Positions 47,945 to 59,234 of a DNA stretch of 64,000 nt are shown piece after piece. How positions within the stretch are numbered: position 1 is the first letter of the stretch; each line of letters begins with the position of its first letter. The position numbers and the translations under genes were made by a program. The stretch lies in contig JAQFVV010006221.1 of the NCBI GenBank assembly GCA_028023455.1, forward strand, positions 1,556,001-1,620,000. Direction: 5' to 3'. Source of the stretch: Epiperipatus broadwayi. Taxonomy: Eukaryota; Onychophora; Udeonychophora; Euonychophora; Peripatidae. The notes below the pieces were generated by a model. The model did no database searches. It had not been told where the DNA came from and saw only the letters and a program-made list of their open reading frames with translations.

Positions 47945-48020
47945 AAATGATGATCCAGATCAACTGATGAGTGCTGGCTTAGCACGAAATACGTCTACTG
48001 TAGATCATTTATCTTTTTCA
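47945..48020 (+). ncRNA. Hammerhead ribozyme (HRZ2), best stem II
   Basis: CTGATGA (47964-47970), a perfect 5-bp stem II GTGCT/AGCAC with 5-nt loop (47971-47985), GAAA (47986-47989), TACGTC. Stem III is short and only partly palindromic in this copy (TACGTC rather than TACGTA). Confidence 0.75.
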
Positions 48021-48320
48021 CATGTAAGTGATCATGTATATCAGTTGTATTGGATAAAGTGGATAACCAAAGGAAGCTCAAAAGTCTGAGTTAAAATACG
48101 TTTTAATTACGTTTAGGCTAAGTATTTACATTATATTTGTATTTCAATATTAAATACATATAACTTTAGTAAAATGATTTCTCCTATGTTACAGCTATCA
48201 TTTTCAGATAAACATGTAGAAAGTATGTTGTGCATGCACTGACATCGTGATATGAACAAGTGATCACAATATTTCTTGCGTGATGAATTTTTACGTTGTA
48301 GTGCTAATTGTATATTAGAG

Positions 48321-48626
48321 CAGGGATCGGCAACTGGCGACTCCAGAGCCATATGCGACTTTTAGCGGGAAAAGTGCAACTTTTATTTTCAATTAAAAAA
48401 AAAATTATACATATTTTATTAAAAATTTAATATATTTTTTTTGTTTCACCCACCAAAATATTATATGTAAGCTTGAGAATTGTTTGAATCTTGTATATAC
48501 ATAGGTAACGTTATTAAATTTATAAATAATAAATGAAATTGATCTCAAGTTACGGTTCCCTAATTTTTAATTTTTCTACGTTTTTTGTCAAAATGGCTGT
48601 CTGTCTCAAAAATGTCCCTGTCCCTG
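48321..48626. mobile_element. hAT-type MITE with 8-bp TSD
   Basis: Starts CAGGGATCGGCAACTGGCG and ends TGTCCCTGTCCCTG. The terminal CAGGGA is inverted at the ends. TATTAGAG (48313-48320) and TATTAGAC (48627-48634) form an 8-bp duplication with one mismatch. CAGGG-GTCGGCAA termini are characteristic of hAT elements. No transposase inside. Confidence 0.7.
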
Positions 48627-48634
48627 TATTAGAC

Positions 48635-50090
48635 CAGTATTTAGCCTATTAAGGATGATCTTCTTCATTTTTCTTTTCTATATTTTTTTCTTTTCCAGTA
48701 GAATATTTATATAATTAAAAGTATATTATTGACAATTCTTTCTGAAATATTAATATAATCACTTATGTAAAACAAATGCATTAAAGTATTATCTCAGTCA
48801 GGTAGGAATTTAAACAATTTCATTTTATATAAAATCATCAATTAATTTAATACAAAGCCATAATTTATGAGTGAGATTAGTTAAGTGACTACTATTATAT
48901 ACTACTATAAATCTATCTACTTTTTATTCTCTATTAACAAAATATTCTTACAGTACTGACATTTCTTTTTTTTTCTCCTATCCCATTTTAATTAAAGCTA
49001 ATATATTATAAGTTCCAATAACCTCTTCTCGTATTAATCGATCTTGCCATAAAAATCAAAAACAAAACAAAAAATCTCTTTTTCTTTTTCTATTTTTATG
49101 TTTCTCCCACTTTTTATAAAATTTATCTCAAAACTTTTTCAACATCCTACACTCAATAAATATTTGTTCAATATTTTCTTGTTCATCTTTTATATAAATT
49201 AATTCTATTTTTATTTTATTTGACACTTATACTATAAATAGAAATAATTAGTATTATCTGATTTTATATATTCTTTATTCTTATATAATTCTTAAACTAT
49301 TTTCTTAGTTATATTTATTTTCATAACCCCACTTTTTTCTCTCCAGTCAAAATTCCTTGCCCTCTTTTTTCAATTCTCATATCTGTAATATATTTTGTGC
49401 CCAGTTATCCATGAAAAGAAATGTTCTATCTAGTAATCCTTCTAACCCAATAGATTTGTTATTTTCACCTTGCCATCCATTTGAGCACTGTTCTTATTCA
49501 AATATTTTAAATTTGTTCTTTATAGATTCAACACAAGAAGAGAATATCAATTAGTGAATTGCAGAATTAATGCAAAATTAGAGATAAAACTAATCAAAAA
49601 GGGCTGTATGTAATCTTTAGAACCACTCCAGTGAATTGAAATTAAAATTTTCTAATCATTTTAAAATATTGACAAACTTTGAGGGTGGTATAAACGTAAC
49701 TGAGGTTCACAAGAAAGTAACTATATTAAGAACGGTAATAACGATAGCTGATATATAATAATAAAAAACCCACCAATTTATTGGTAAATTTTTAATTAAG
49801 GTAAAAAATATATATTAAAAAAAAGGAATGCGAAAATATTTTTAAATGATCCATTAAATAGAATTAAATACATGTAATTCTGTAAAGCAATATATAAAAA
49901 AAGTTAATAATGTCATTAAAAAAATATGTGTAAATTGGCAAAAAAATAAAAATTTCAAGAGTATAAAATAACATTTTGGTAGTGGAAGAAAAATTATTTT
50001 AGCAAGATGAAACTATAACTTAAAAAAAGGAGAAGTAATTATTATTTAAGAGAGTGATGACATCATAAAATGTGTGGCAAAGTTCTACAA
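48635..50090. other. AT-rich intron sequence, nothing recognised
   Basis: Within the CNT intron 46616-58162. Short frames only. Confidence 0.5.
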
Positions 50091-50660
50091 AGAATTATAT
50101 AGTAATAAAAAAAGAAAACATACAATTTCTGAAGTCAAGTATTTACAATGAAGAAGTGAGACATGCAATTAAATTTATGAGAAGGGAAAAGTTCCAGGAA
50201 ATGATAGAAGTATTATTGATATCATAAAAGAAACAGGGAAGAAATAGAAAAATTGTTGATAAAAAATGTATATCTAATGTCTAAATGATAAAGCTGTACC
50301 AAAGGAATGGAAAAATGTAGTAATAATGTTGATATTTAAAAAATGGTGATAGAAGACATACAGAAATTATAGCCCTATCAGTCTTATATCAGTTGTATAT
50401 GTGACCTTTACTGAGATCTGGGATAACTGCAATTGACCTACAGTAAAATCTGACACAAACCAATAAAAAGTACGAACTAATATTAAAGTGGTTTTAGCAC
50501 TCTGGATTAATCCAAGGCTTGATAGAAGATATAGAAATGATCAATGAATGTGAATTATCATTATGCTTTAGATTTTTAGATTATAAAAAGTCATTTGATT
50601 CTATAAGCATGGATCACAGTGATTAAAATTTGGATTATCAAGATGCAGACCCAAGATATT
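50090..50660 (+). pseudogene. RTE LINE fragment, RT N-terminal part
   Basis: The plus strand has VPKEWKNVVIMLIFKK (about 50297-50345), then YRNYSPISLISVVY, the start of an RT domain, and KSFDSIS near 50590. Stops interrupt every frame. It is continued after an inserted element by 51905-52260 and 52570-52990, so the three pieces are one broken copy. Confidence 0.75.
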
Positions 50661-50720
50661 GTCAGATTCTTATTCTTCTCTTTTACTCTCTTTGCATATC
50701 TTCATATATTCATATATATA

Positions 50721-51756
50721 GCTTATAATAACTTCTTTCATATACACTTCAATGCAAACAAACTTTCTTAAAAAACTTCTTTATTTTCCTTACAATTTTG
50801 ACTGTCTAGCAGTCTTCATCAGAGCTTTTCAAAACTCCTCTGCTTTAAAATAACCCATTAATTCTTCAACCGCCTCTTACGAGGCATCTTGTCGACATCT
50901 GACGTCACTCTAATTCTGCTAGTTTTAATGGTAGAATATTCGTTTGACAGTTATTGATTAGGTTTTTAAAAGTTCTGTAAGATGGTGCCCTCTTCCGAAT
51001 TATTTTACAAGTAAAAAATCAAAAAAATTGCATTTAAAACTAAACAAAGAAGAACCTTGTCGGTGATTGGCTGTCAGCCGGCTCTCAGCCGAAAAAGACA
51101 TTCTGATTGGCTGGAAAGAACAAAGAAACCGCCTGATCAAAGAAAATAAAGAAAAACGCTGAGATTTTCATTTCGAATGTAATTTAAGTATTAAAAAAAT
51201 ATAAAATGAGAAATTAAAATAGTTTTTTAAAAAATATACTAAAAAAACAAAATTATTTTCGAAAAATATTGAAGATTTTAGTAAAAATATTTAAGATTTA
51301 GCAAAAAGAAATCTTTACTTTTCCAGAACGTAAAATTGAAAAAAAGCGTTTGCGTCAGCACTTTTTTGTTTAGACATTCACTTTATATTTGCCGAAATTG
51401 AATATATTTTATAATAAATAAATAGCAATTTATTTTTGAAAGAACTTTCGTTCTCTTTCATAACCTGAAAAATTAGTAATATACTTTTTATAAACGTATC
51501 TGAGTTGAATTTAATATTATAGACGAATATGTTTTAACAATAGGCTTTGTCTTCAGTTTGTGAGTTGGCCAATTAAAAGATTTGATTTTTACCTCATACA
51601 ACCAATAATATAATTAGCAGTTAAAGGGTTAAAGCAGAGGAGGTTTGAAAAACTCTGATGAAGACTGCTGGACAGTTGAAACTGTAAGGAAAATAAAGAA
51701 GTTTTTTAAAAAAAATTGTTTGCATTGAATTGTATATGAAAGAAGTTATTATAAGC
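50721..51756. mobile_element. About 1-kb foldback-ended element with hammerhead-like cores
   Basis: The left end GCTTATAATAACTTCTTTCA and right end complement AAGTTATTATAAGC are inverted. Each side has a hammerhead-like core: minus at 50785-50830 and plus at 51645-51695. The interior contains CATCTTGTCGACATCTGACG and a TTGGCTGTCAGCCGGCTCTC stretch but no ORF. It splits the RTE copy around it. Confidence 0.65.
51645..51695 (+). ncRNA. Hammerhead-like ribozyme core (third family)
   Basis: CTGATGA (51655-51661), stem II ACTG/CAGT with CTGGA loop, GAAAC (51678-51682), TGTA cleavage-like site. Flanks ACT and AGT-rich sequence may form stem I. The minus-strand partner (CTGATGA at 50823-50817) keeps the left part and a GACTG/CAGTC stem but has AAAAT for GAAAC. 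Confidence 0.6.
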
Positions 51757-51904
51757 AAAGTAATTTCATATTCTGAAAAATATCAAAATGATCCACTAAG
51801 AAGATTAACATTGATAAGGGGGTGCCATAGTGTCATTATGTATCTTCAAAAGTTTCTGTTACAATTTTATAAAAAGATTTTCATTGATTAAAATGGGAAA
51901 TTGG

Positions 51905-52260
51905 GGGGTGTGTGTGCATGTTTTTAGATTTTACAGATAATGTGGTTGTTTATGGAAATAATTTTTCAGAGTTTCAAAAAAAGTTGCAAAAATTATCAGA
52001 TGAAAATAAGACGATAGAACTAATGATAAAAGCTAAAAAGACTAAAGTAATGTTTAATGGATTTTTGAAGAAGAAGAAAATAAATATTGAAAATTATGAT
52101 TTAGATAAAAGTTAAGCTTCAAATACTTTGATCTGATTATTAATACTGATAGGAACATAATGAATACAATTAATTATAGAATTAAATTTGAACTGAGAAC
52201 TTTTGATAGAAATAATTTAATACTAAATGGAAATATTCCTATAAGTTACAAAAAAAAGAT
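51905..52260 (+). pseudogene. RTE LINE fragment, RT catalytic-block region
   Basis: 51912-52115 encodes FLDFTDNVVVYGNNFSEFQKKL, where the D-D pair of the YxDD block is altered (FTDN), then KKTKVMFNGF. It agrees with the better copy at 63571-63978 (KKTKVMFNGFS). It is interrupted at 52262 by an HRZ2 unit. Confidence 0.75.
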
Positions 52261-52261
52261 T

Positions 52262-52570
52262 TATATATATATAATCAGTGCTCAGTTTATATTAAGATAG
52301 CAAATCTTTAAACTTTAATGGACATGCTTCAGTCTTCTCCACCCTCCAACTCTTCAGCCATCCATATTACTGAAAATCTGATAATGGAATGCTCAAAGTC
52401 CTTGTTGAAGCCAATATTGTTTTCATACCCATATTGACTTTAAGTCACTCTGATCCCCTCATATCTACAACCTTAATATATCCATTAAATACACAGAAGA
52501 GGGATGGGCAGAATCTAGGCTGAATCTGTAATATTTGAATACAAGTATAATGTGTATATATATATATGCA
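52262..52570 (-). mobile_element. HRZ2 unit inserted in the RTE fragment, minus strand
   Basis: Begins at AATCAGTGCTCAGTTTATATT, i.e. just at the ribozyme-proximal strand, and ends TTGAATACAAGTATAATGTG. The ribozyme itself is missing, so the unit looks like a linear monomer cut at the ribozyme. Flanks are (AT)n and give no clean duplication. Confidence 0.65.
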
Positions 52571-52990
52571 TGCTAATAGATCTAAAATTAGGTCAACTAG
52601 CAGAAAAGCATTTAAGAGACCAGATTATTTAACAAAATATATAGAGATAAGCACTAGAAATAATAAGACAAGATTGAAAATTTAATTCTTGGATGAGAGA
52701 ACAAACAGATATCATTTATATCATTGAATGAATTAAGAGATTAAGTTGTGATGGATATATGACTAGAAGAGATAATAGATGCACTGTTGAAATTTTAAAT
52801 TGTATCACAAGAGATTGCAAAAGACCCAGAAAGAGACCACATATGAAATGGTTGGATGAAATAAAGAAGTTATCTTGTGTGCACTATGATGAAGAAAAGC
52901 TATGGACCAGAGAAACTTATACTTAGAAGATATGTTTATCCTGCTATGGATTAGTTAATGTTTGGAAATGCAGTTGATCTTATGTTGATA
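52570..52990 (+). pseudogene. RTE LINE fragment, 3' part
   Basis: Residues around CKRPRKRPHMKWLDEIKK near 52815-52870 correspond to the RTE C-terminus, broken by stops. It continues the fragment at 51905-52260. Confidence 0.7.
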
Positions 52991-53189
52991 ACCTTGGCAT
53001 ATTATCATGTGATTGATATTTATTGAACCATCTAGTTTTATGCAAAATCAACAAGTTTCTTAATAATAATGAAGTGGATTTAAAAGTATTAAAAATGATT
53101 ATTTATTAATTTGCTTTCAAAATAGATTACATGCGTTTATTTAATGGAGTTTATTATAAACTTTCTTTGAATTTAAAACTCTCAATCTG

Positions 53190-54060
53190 TTACAGTCAAA
53201 ATTTCAACTCTCCTGTCTAAATTAATATCTTAAACAGAGTGAAATGTGAAATCCATCTTTCATTCATAGAGGTCGCTTTAAAAGCAGATTAAAGATTCAC
53301 CAGGTTGATGGGGCTATTATCGTGTGAATTGTATATATGTGAATGTAAAAATAAAATCTTTTTGAGCCATACCATTGCAGTGTATTGATTCTTCAATTAC
53401 TGCACACAAAAGTTAATTTGCGAACTCATTAGTTTAATTCACAATTCCCACACTGTTCTTTTGCAATGGATGCTCTGCTCAAGTTCACTGAATACCACTC
53501 TGTACTCACTCTGTTTCTACAGTTTGCCAATGTTCAATTCCCTCGATGTTCATTCAGGCTGGCTGCTACAAAAACAGTTCACAATGGGCAAAGTTTACGC
53601 ATACCTTAGCCCCAGTCCAGTTTAGCTGCCCATGAACTCTTCGTAGTAAGCACTGCAACTGACCTTAAGCTCCTTAGAGCTTCCGTCTCTGCATAACTCC
53701 ACTTGAAAAATGCTGGAAACTCAACTCTTTATTCAGCTGCTATCCAGACGGTTTCTTCAGACTGTGGTCTCCTTCAGCTATACCCGTGGACTACATTTCC
53801 ATTGGGTTCTGGTCTTTAACCGAAAGCACTGATGCGAGATGTCTCCTACTGGAATTGAACAGGAACATCTACACTCAAATACTGCCTCTAATACTCTATA
53901 CTACTCTGCATAGTTGTTATAGTCTTTCTATAGCTTTCTGATAACTGCAGCAATTAATTAGATTGTCCAATAAGGTAAGGTCTCTTATCCAGAAATATTT
54001 GCAATCAGCAAATATTTCTTGGAATTATCGTTCACCATTACATTAATGCCTTAATTAAAT
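53190..54060. mobile_element. Possible solo LTR or other unknown repeat, less AT-rich
   Basis: Composition changes sharply from the surrounding AT-rich DNA. It starts TGTTACAGTC, includes AATAAAATCTTTTTGAGCC (polyadenylation-like), and might end near CCATTACA (54036-54043). TG...CA ends and a poly(A) signal fit an LTR, but no duplication of 4-6 bp is visible and no internal region is present. Confidence 0.35.
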
Positions 54061-54436
54061 TCCTCAGTTATCAGTGCATGATCTAAAAACAACAAATCGA
54101 ATAAATTCTAGTTTTTCTGGAGTGCACAAACAAACTTGTCTGCCATTTTTACAAAACACTACAACCATGTACTTGTTTTTGTTTTTCTTTGCATTGATTA
54201 GCAACATTTTGATGAAATCACATTTGTATTTGTCAAGGTTAAGGCTGCAATGAAGAATTATTTTATCTCAAGTAATAACGAAATAGATTGTGATTGCATG
54301 GGAATTGAAAAATATGTATATTAGATAGTTATCCAATCAGAACAGGAAGTGTATTAACAACAATTCTTTTTTGTTGTTGTTGTTGTTTTAGAATCAGTTG
54401 ATTTCATCATATAATTGTGAAAATCTTCATTATAAA

Positions 54437-54945
54437 ATTAGAACTATTTTTGATTTGGAAAGTAAACATTTTTACTTTCATTTTGTACATTACTCAGTTT
54501 TGATCATTTCTTAGATGAATGTTACTTAAAACATTTGTAGCGATAAATTAAATGTTGGATTAATTACATATAAAATGAATAGTTCTCTTCAAAATACCTA
54601 CATTAATTAAAATAATTACTTCATTTATTTGAAAGTTAAGAATTTAAACTATCTACATTTATAACACTTGTTATAAAAAAAGACCCAGTGGGTGTCTTTT
54701 TTTGTAACAAGTGTTATAAATGTAGATAGTTTACATTATAAAACTTTCAAATAAATAAAGTAATTATTTTAATTAATGTAGGTATTTTGAAGAGAACATT
54801 CATTTTATATGTAATTAATCCAACATTTAATTTATCGCTACAAATGTTTTAAGTAATATTCATCTAAGAAATGGTCAAAACTAAGTAATGTACAAAATGA
54901 AAGTAAAAATGTTTACTTTCCAAATCAAAAATAGTTCTAATTTTA
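54437..54945. repeat. Near-perfect 250-bp-arm palindrome
   Basis: From AATTAGAACTATTTTTGATT to its complement near 54930, the two arms agree with few changes across about 245 bp. The centre is GTGGGTGTC-like around 54685-54700. Arms this similar imply recent origin or gene conversion. No ribozyme core was seen. Confidence 0.8.
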
Positions 54946-55469
54946 AAAATAGAGGGCGAACAGGGTGGGCGTGGCTGTGACCGCTAAAGTAAACCTTTAT
55001 GAAAATATCAAGAAAATATATTTCCCTACTTAAATTTTCTATTTAATATTTTAACCGAAAATCCAACTTTCTAAAGAAAGCCAGACCTTTAGTTGAAATA
55101 TTAAAAGCATATGGATAAATGATTTCCAGTTTATATACATAAAATCAAAGCTAAAATTTTTAATAGTTTGGATTATTATCATCAACTAGCCAGTCATTAA
55201 TAAATAAGTACAGCCATTCCATAAGAAACATAATATTAATAATATGCATAAGATCAATTTTGATTTAAATTCAATCTTTATCCATATGTACAATATATTG
55301 GTCCATTATATTGTTTATTTGATGTTTTACATTTTCCTTATAATTTCTTCTGCAGAAAACTTTTATTATTATTAAAATACTTTGTCTAATTGTACTTCTT
55401 TATTGTAATACATTCACCATTCCAATGGAAGCAATCAACGTTGTCTCTTTAAATTGATTTTGAGATCAT

Positions 55470-55705
55470 CTTTATAAATGGGTCTATTTCTTCCATAAAC
55501 ACTATAGACAAATTCATCATAAAACACTCATGTAGCAAATCTTATATCGTTTAATATATCCAATCCAATAAAGATACAGTTTTACAGACCCATTTACTCC
55601 ATAAGCACTATGGTCAAATTCATCATAAAATACCTTGTAACAAGTCTTATATTCTTCATCTGTTTCACATGTCCAATCCAATAAAAATGTAACTTTACAA
55701 TAATA
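55470..55705. repeat. Diverged tandem duplication, unit about 115 bp
   Basis: CAAATTCATCATAAAA, GTCTTATAT-like and CCAATCCAATAAA are repeated in order at 55509-55580 and 55615-55690. An ORF spanning it on the minus strand is not supported. Confidence 0.65.
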
Positions 55706-56194
55706 GACTATACTACACACATCTAGCTGATAGAAAAACATAATAATTGGTCTTATGATCTTGCCAATTTATTTTTAAAATTTTATGAAGCATCCTTAAA
55801 TGAAACTTTTCTAATATCTTATATTACACTGGTAGGGGTTCAATAAATTAGGAAAAGTAACCGCTCGGAATATATATAATATAGGTGCAGTAGTTATTTC
55901 ACTGTGATAAAGGATCCTTATTTTTTAACTTCTTAAAAGCAACAACACATGGAGTTTGTACTACACTTTAACATCAAAGTCCATGTTTTTACTTGGTTCA
56001 CATTATTAAGCCAATAAGCATCCAAATTAATAATGGGTAAAGATTTTTTACCAGCATGCTAATAAAAATTGAGATTTTCAATATTCATAAATAACCAAAG
56101 TCATTATATTTTGCATTCTAAACATTAATAACATTCTGTAAATCATCTTTTAAGCTGGAAAAAATACAATCATCATCACATTGTAAATTATCCA

Positions 56195-56610
56195 AACATC
56201 ACATGAGCACCATTTCCCATGCTTACCCAAACTGTTAATAAGTAGCAAAGTAGTGCCACCCAGTGCAAACCTTAGTAATCAATGAATGCAAGAAGGTTTA
56301 TGCATAAAATCTATATAGTGCTTACTCTTCCAATATTCCCACACTAGTTTCTAGCTTGTAGTTTGCATCAGTGAGGAGTCTTGGATCTGAGAGCACTGCA
56401 CTTAGATCATAGAATCTAATGCAACCCTCCAGCAACAATATTTTAACTATTTAGTTAATAAATTTAATATATTTTTATTTAGTTAACTATAAAATGAAGA
56501 GCTCCTGACCGATGAAAGCTATAAAGCTAAAAACTAGTCACGATATTGGTTCAGTAGGCCCTAGATAGAAATTTTATTCACAAATCTTGCATCCATTGAT
56601 TACTAAGACT
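56195..56610. mobile_element. HRZ1 repeat, degenerate at both ribozyme positions
   Basis: CATCACATGAGCACCATTTC begins it; two inverted halves follow. The minus-strand core (56328-56390) reads CTGATGC and the plus-strand core (56500-56550) CCGATGA with AAAAC. Confidence 0.65.
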
Positions 56611-57219
56611 TGCAAATCCAGAATCTGTGAAAATAAAATTATTATTTTCATTTTTAATTCATTCAAATTAAAGATCACATTCATAAAAATTACAAAAATA
56701 TTGGAACCAGTATACAATATCATTTAAATCTATCTTTCTTAATAACACTTCCTCTAATTCCATCATTTAGAAATTGTATAATATAAATAAGCTTTGGTGG
56801 ACAACTAATTTTAAACTATTCCATACATCTGTTTGATTAATTGAGTCAAATGCCTTTATGAAATCTATAAAAATAATATATAAATCACTCTTGTGTTCCA
56901 AACATTTTTTTTGAATTTTTCTAGCAACAAAAATTGTGTCATGTTTCTTGCTTTATCAAAATCACATTGAATCTTTGGTTACCATTAAACTATAACTAGA
57001 AGCAATTTATTCTACAAAATATTTAACAGTACTTTTGCTGCAGTTGATAATAATGATATTCTATGTTAATTATCTTGTCTATTTCCTTTATTTTTTAAAA
57101 AGTGAAACAGTAGAAGCATCCTTGAGATAAAATAGTGCAACTTTTTTGAATCTATATATTCCTAAACAATTCCAATATTTTGAAGCTAACATATTACCAT
57201 GAAATTTAAAAACTCTGGG

Positions 57220-57516
57220 TATATTTTCAGGATTGGTGTTAAACCACTAAACATCACATGATCACTATCTCATAGTAGCACATAATTGTTATTAAACAAT
57301 CCAAAACAAAGCAAAACTCTCCATATTGTAGTGCCATCTTGTGCTCACTGATGAAGGCCACAAGCCAGAAACTAGTCTGGGGATATTGGATGAGTAGGTA
57401 CTAGATAGGGATTTTATGCACAAGCCTTCTGGCATCCATTGATTGCTCTTGTTAGCACAAGATGGCACTACTATATGGAGAGTTTTGCTTTGTTTTGGAT
57501 TGTTATATTTTCAGGA
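57220..57516 (+). mobile_element. HRZ1 repeat inside an RTE fragment, exact 13-bp TSD
   Basis: TATATTTTCAGGA at 57220-57232 and 57504-57516, different outer bases. The left terminal block TTAAACCACTAAACATCAC leads into half of the element; the right half ends at TTTTGGATTGT. Because the host RTE continues on both sides, the insertion is directly demonstrated. Confidence 0.85.
57340..57400 (+). ncRNA. Hammerhead ribozyme (HRZ1), core intact
   Basis: CTGATGA (57348-57354), GGC/GCC stem II, GAAAC (57368-57372), ACTAGT, GTC with cleavage predicted after 57377. Stem I inner part is 4 bp; the outer strand upstream was lost by deletion in this copy. Confidence 0.7.
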
Positions 57517-58162
57517 CCCACAGACTTTCCATTTTTAAAATAACAAAGATCTGTTTTAATTTCAGAAAGCTGGATATCATCTAAATCTAAATGAGTAATA
57601 TATATATATCATTAAAAGTTGATCAAAATATTATTTTTGCCTTATAGTCATTATATAAAAGAAAGCAATTGAATAGGGTTGGGATATCATTTTTCAGGTC
57701 CATAGTTTGCTTTCAATGTTACCAAAAAAATTAAAATATAAAATGTCCTCAATCAATGAATGTCTGCATCTTCTTTGCAATTTTAATCTACTAATCATTT
57801 TTAAGCCTTTTTGTCAGTCATTGGACTTCTTACTTTCAATCTCTACTTTTATTATGAAGCACCACATTAAATTTATTATTTGGATAAGCAGAAAATGTCA
57901 CATAAAATCATCATCAAAAAACCAGTCATGATTTTTCCTTTTAGTGAATTCATGAATAGATTTGTTGTATTCAAAACACATTCCTTAAAAGAGTTCTATA
58001 CCCTAGTTAGACATCAATCTTAAAAGTCCAGATTAACAATTTTAATATTTAATAGCTTTGAAGATATCAGTTATTGTAATTTGTGTGTGTGTTTTTTAAG
58101 TTCTTTATGATTACCATAAACACACTAACCATTCAAACAGTACTATTTTAATATTTTAACAG

Positions 58163-58324
58163 GTAATGTCCGTTGTTATTTTCTTCAGTTTCTGTACTTC
58201 ATTAGCATATTACTGGGGAGCTGTTCCATTTGTTGTAAGAAAATTAGGTTGGCTTTTACAAATTGTTATGGGAACAACTGCAGCAGAAAGCATGAATGCA
58301 TCTGCTAATATTTTTGTAGGAATG
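58163..58324 (+). CDS. SLC28A3: SLC28/CNT nucleoside transporter, hairpin-1 exon
   Basis: A 54-codon phase-0 exon; the acceptor ends AACAG (58158-58162) and the donor is GTAAGA (58325). It encodes the IFFSFCTSLAYYWG membrane segment and the first hairpin, GTTAAES then NIFVGM, that binds nucleoside and Na+ in the CNT structure. The last two residues, G and M, match the pair that in human CNT2 (G313/M314) sets purine preference, versus S/Q in CNT1 and G/Q in CNT3. The exon ends exactly on the M codon. Confidence 0.95.
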
Positions 58325-58405
58325 GTAAGAAATAATGAAAATTAATAATCGAAATACTCTGTAATGTTTTTATTTAAATCTAATTTTTTTATATTTATAT
58401 CTTAG

Positions 58406-58531
58406 ACAGAAGCTCCACTGTTAATTCGGCCGCATCTACCAGTTATGACAAAATCTGAAATCCATGCAGTAATGACCGGTGGTTTTGCAACTATTGCAGG
58501 AAGTGTCATGGCGGCTTATATAAGCATGGGA
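58406..58531 (+). CDS. SLC28A3: SLC28/CNT nucleoside transporter, TEAPLLIRP exon
   Basis: A 42-codon phase-0 exon after an 81-bp intron; acceptor CTTAG at 58401-58405, donor GTAAGA at 58532. TEAPLLIRP, with the substrate-binding glutamate, and [16 protein letters not shown] are near-invariant CNT blocks. Thirty-four residues after the G of the previous exon's GM lies S, then V; human CNT1 has S/L and CNT2 T/V at these positions. Confidence 0.95.
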
Positions 58532-59234
58532 GTAAGATTGTCAGTTGACTTTTCTATTTGTTGGTTAAAAGTTGCCTTTTTAATATATATATATGATTTA
58601 TTAAAATCGATCAGAAATTATTTTTATAAAAAAATTATCAAAAAAAATTAAGTGTGTGTTATAAAACACTACAACAAAGAACAGAATAAATTAAAGTGAT
58701 GGAGTATACTTTTAATGCACGTCATAATAATGGTAATCAATAAGTCTTATAGTTTATAATTAATGCTTTATAAGACCTATTTTGTGTTAATTGTGCAAAA
58801 TAAATATGTAATGAATCAAAGGACCGAAAACATTCAAATTAACAAAAAATGGGTCTCTTGAATCATTAACGATAAACTACAAACTTATTAATAACCATGA
58901 TTATAATGCTTAAGCATCGAAAATATGTTCAGTCTATTTAATTTGTTTTGTTCTCTAATATAATGTTTTTCACATTACTAATAATGGCAGAGTATAAGTG
59001 TGTATTTATAGCATATAATATCAATTATTTAAGTATCCAAATAATTATTAACATTTGTACACCAACTATTAAAATTATTTACATTCCAAACATTTCTACA
59101 GAGGAGTGCTATTTCTCTTTATAGTTTTTGGATGAACTTTTGTCTATTAAAAATTGTATTTATTTTTTCTTTTACCTGCATATATTTCTATCATCTTTCT
59201 CTTTATATAATTGATATGCAAGTAACTACCTCTT

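Larger units (their letters stand above)
47055..48170. mobile_element. HRZ2 array with tandem ribozymes about 457 bp apart
   Basis: A minus-strand unit (47060-47390, ribozyme at 47185-47240 with CAGATGA) faces a plus-strand stretch with two ribozyme positions, 47495-47550 (degenerate) and 47945-48020 (intact). GAAA positions are 47529 and 47986, so the monomer is about 457 bp. The interior has TCAGATTGACTTAAGGTCAA and GGCTGAAGAGTTGGAGAGG. The outer flanks share TTAAATGCATAT / TTAAATACATAT, a possible duplication with one mismatch. Confidence 0.8.
56680..58010 (-). pseudogene. RTE LINE fragment, minus strand, interrupted by HRZ1
   Basis: The minus strand encodes FIDFIKAFDSINQTDVW (RT block A, about 56870-56820) and, upstream, a KNHDWFFDD-like stretch (about 57940-57910), typical RTE wording. 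The HRZ1 copy at 57220-57516 sits inside it, which explains the gap. Frames are broken throughout. Confidence 0.7.

Noticed and set aside
51912-52115. Small independent protein of 67 aa
   Set aside because: It is a fragment of a broken RTE reverse transcriptase continued by neighbouring pieces.
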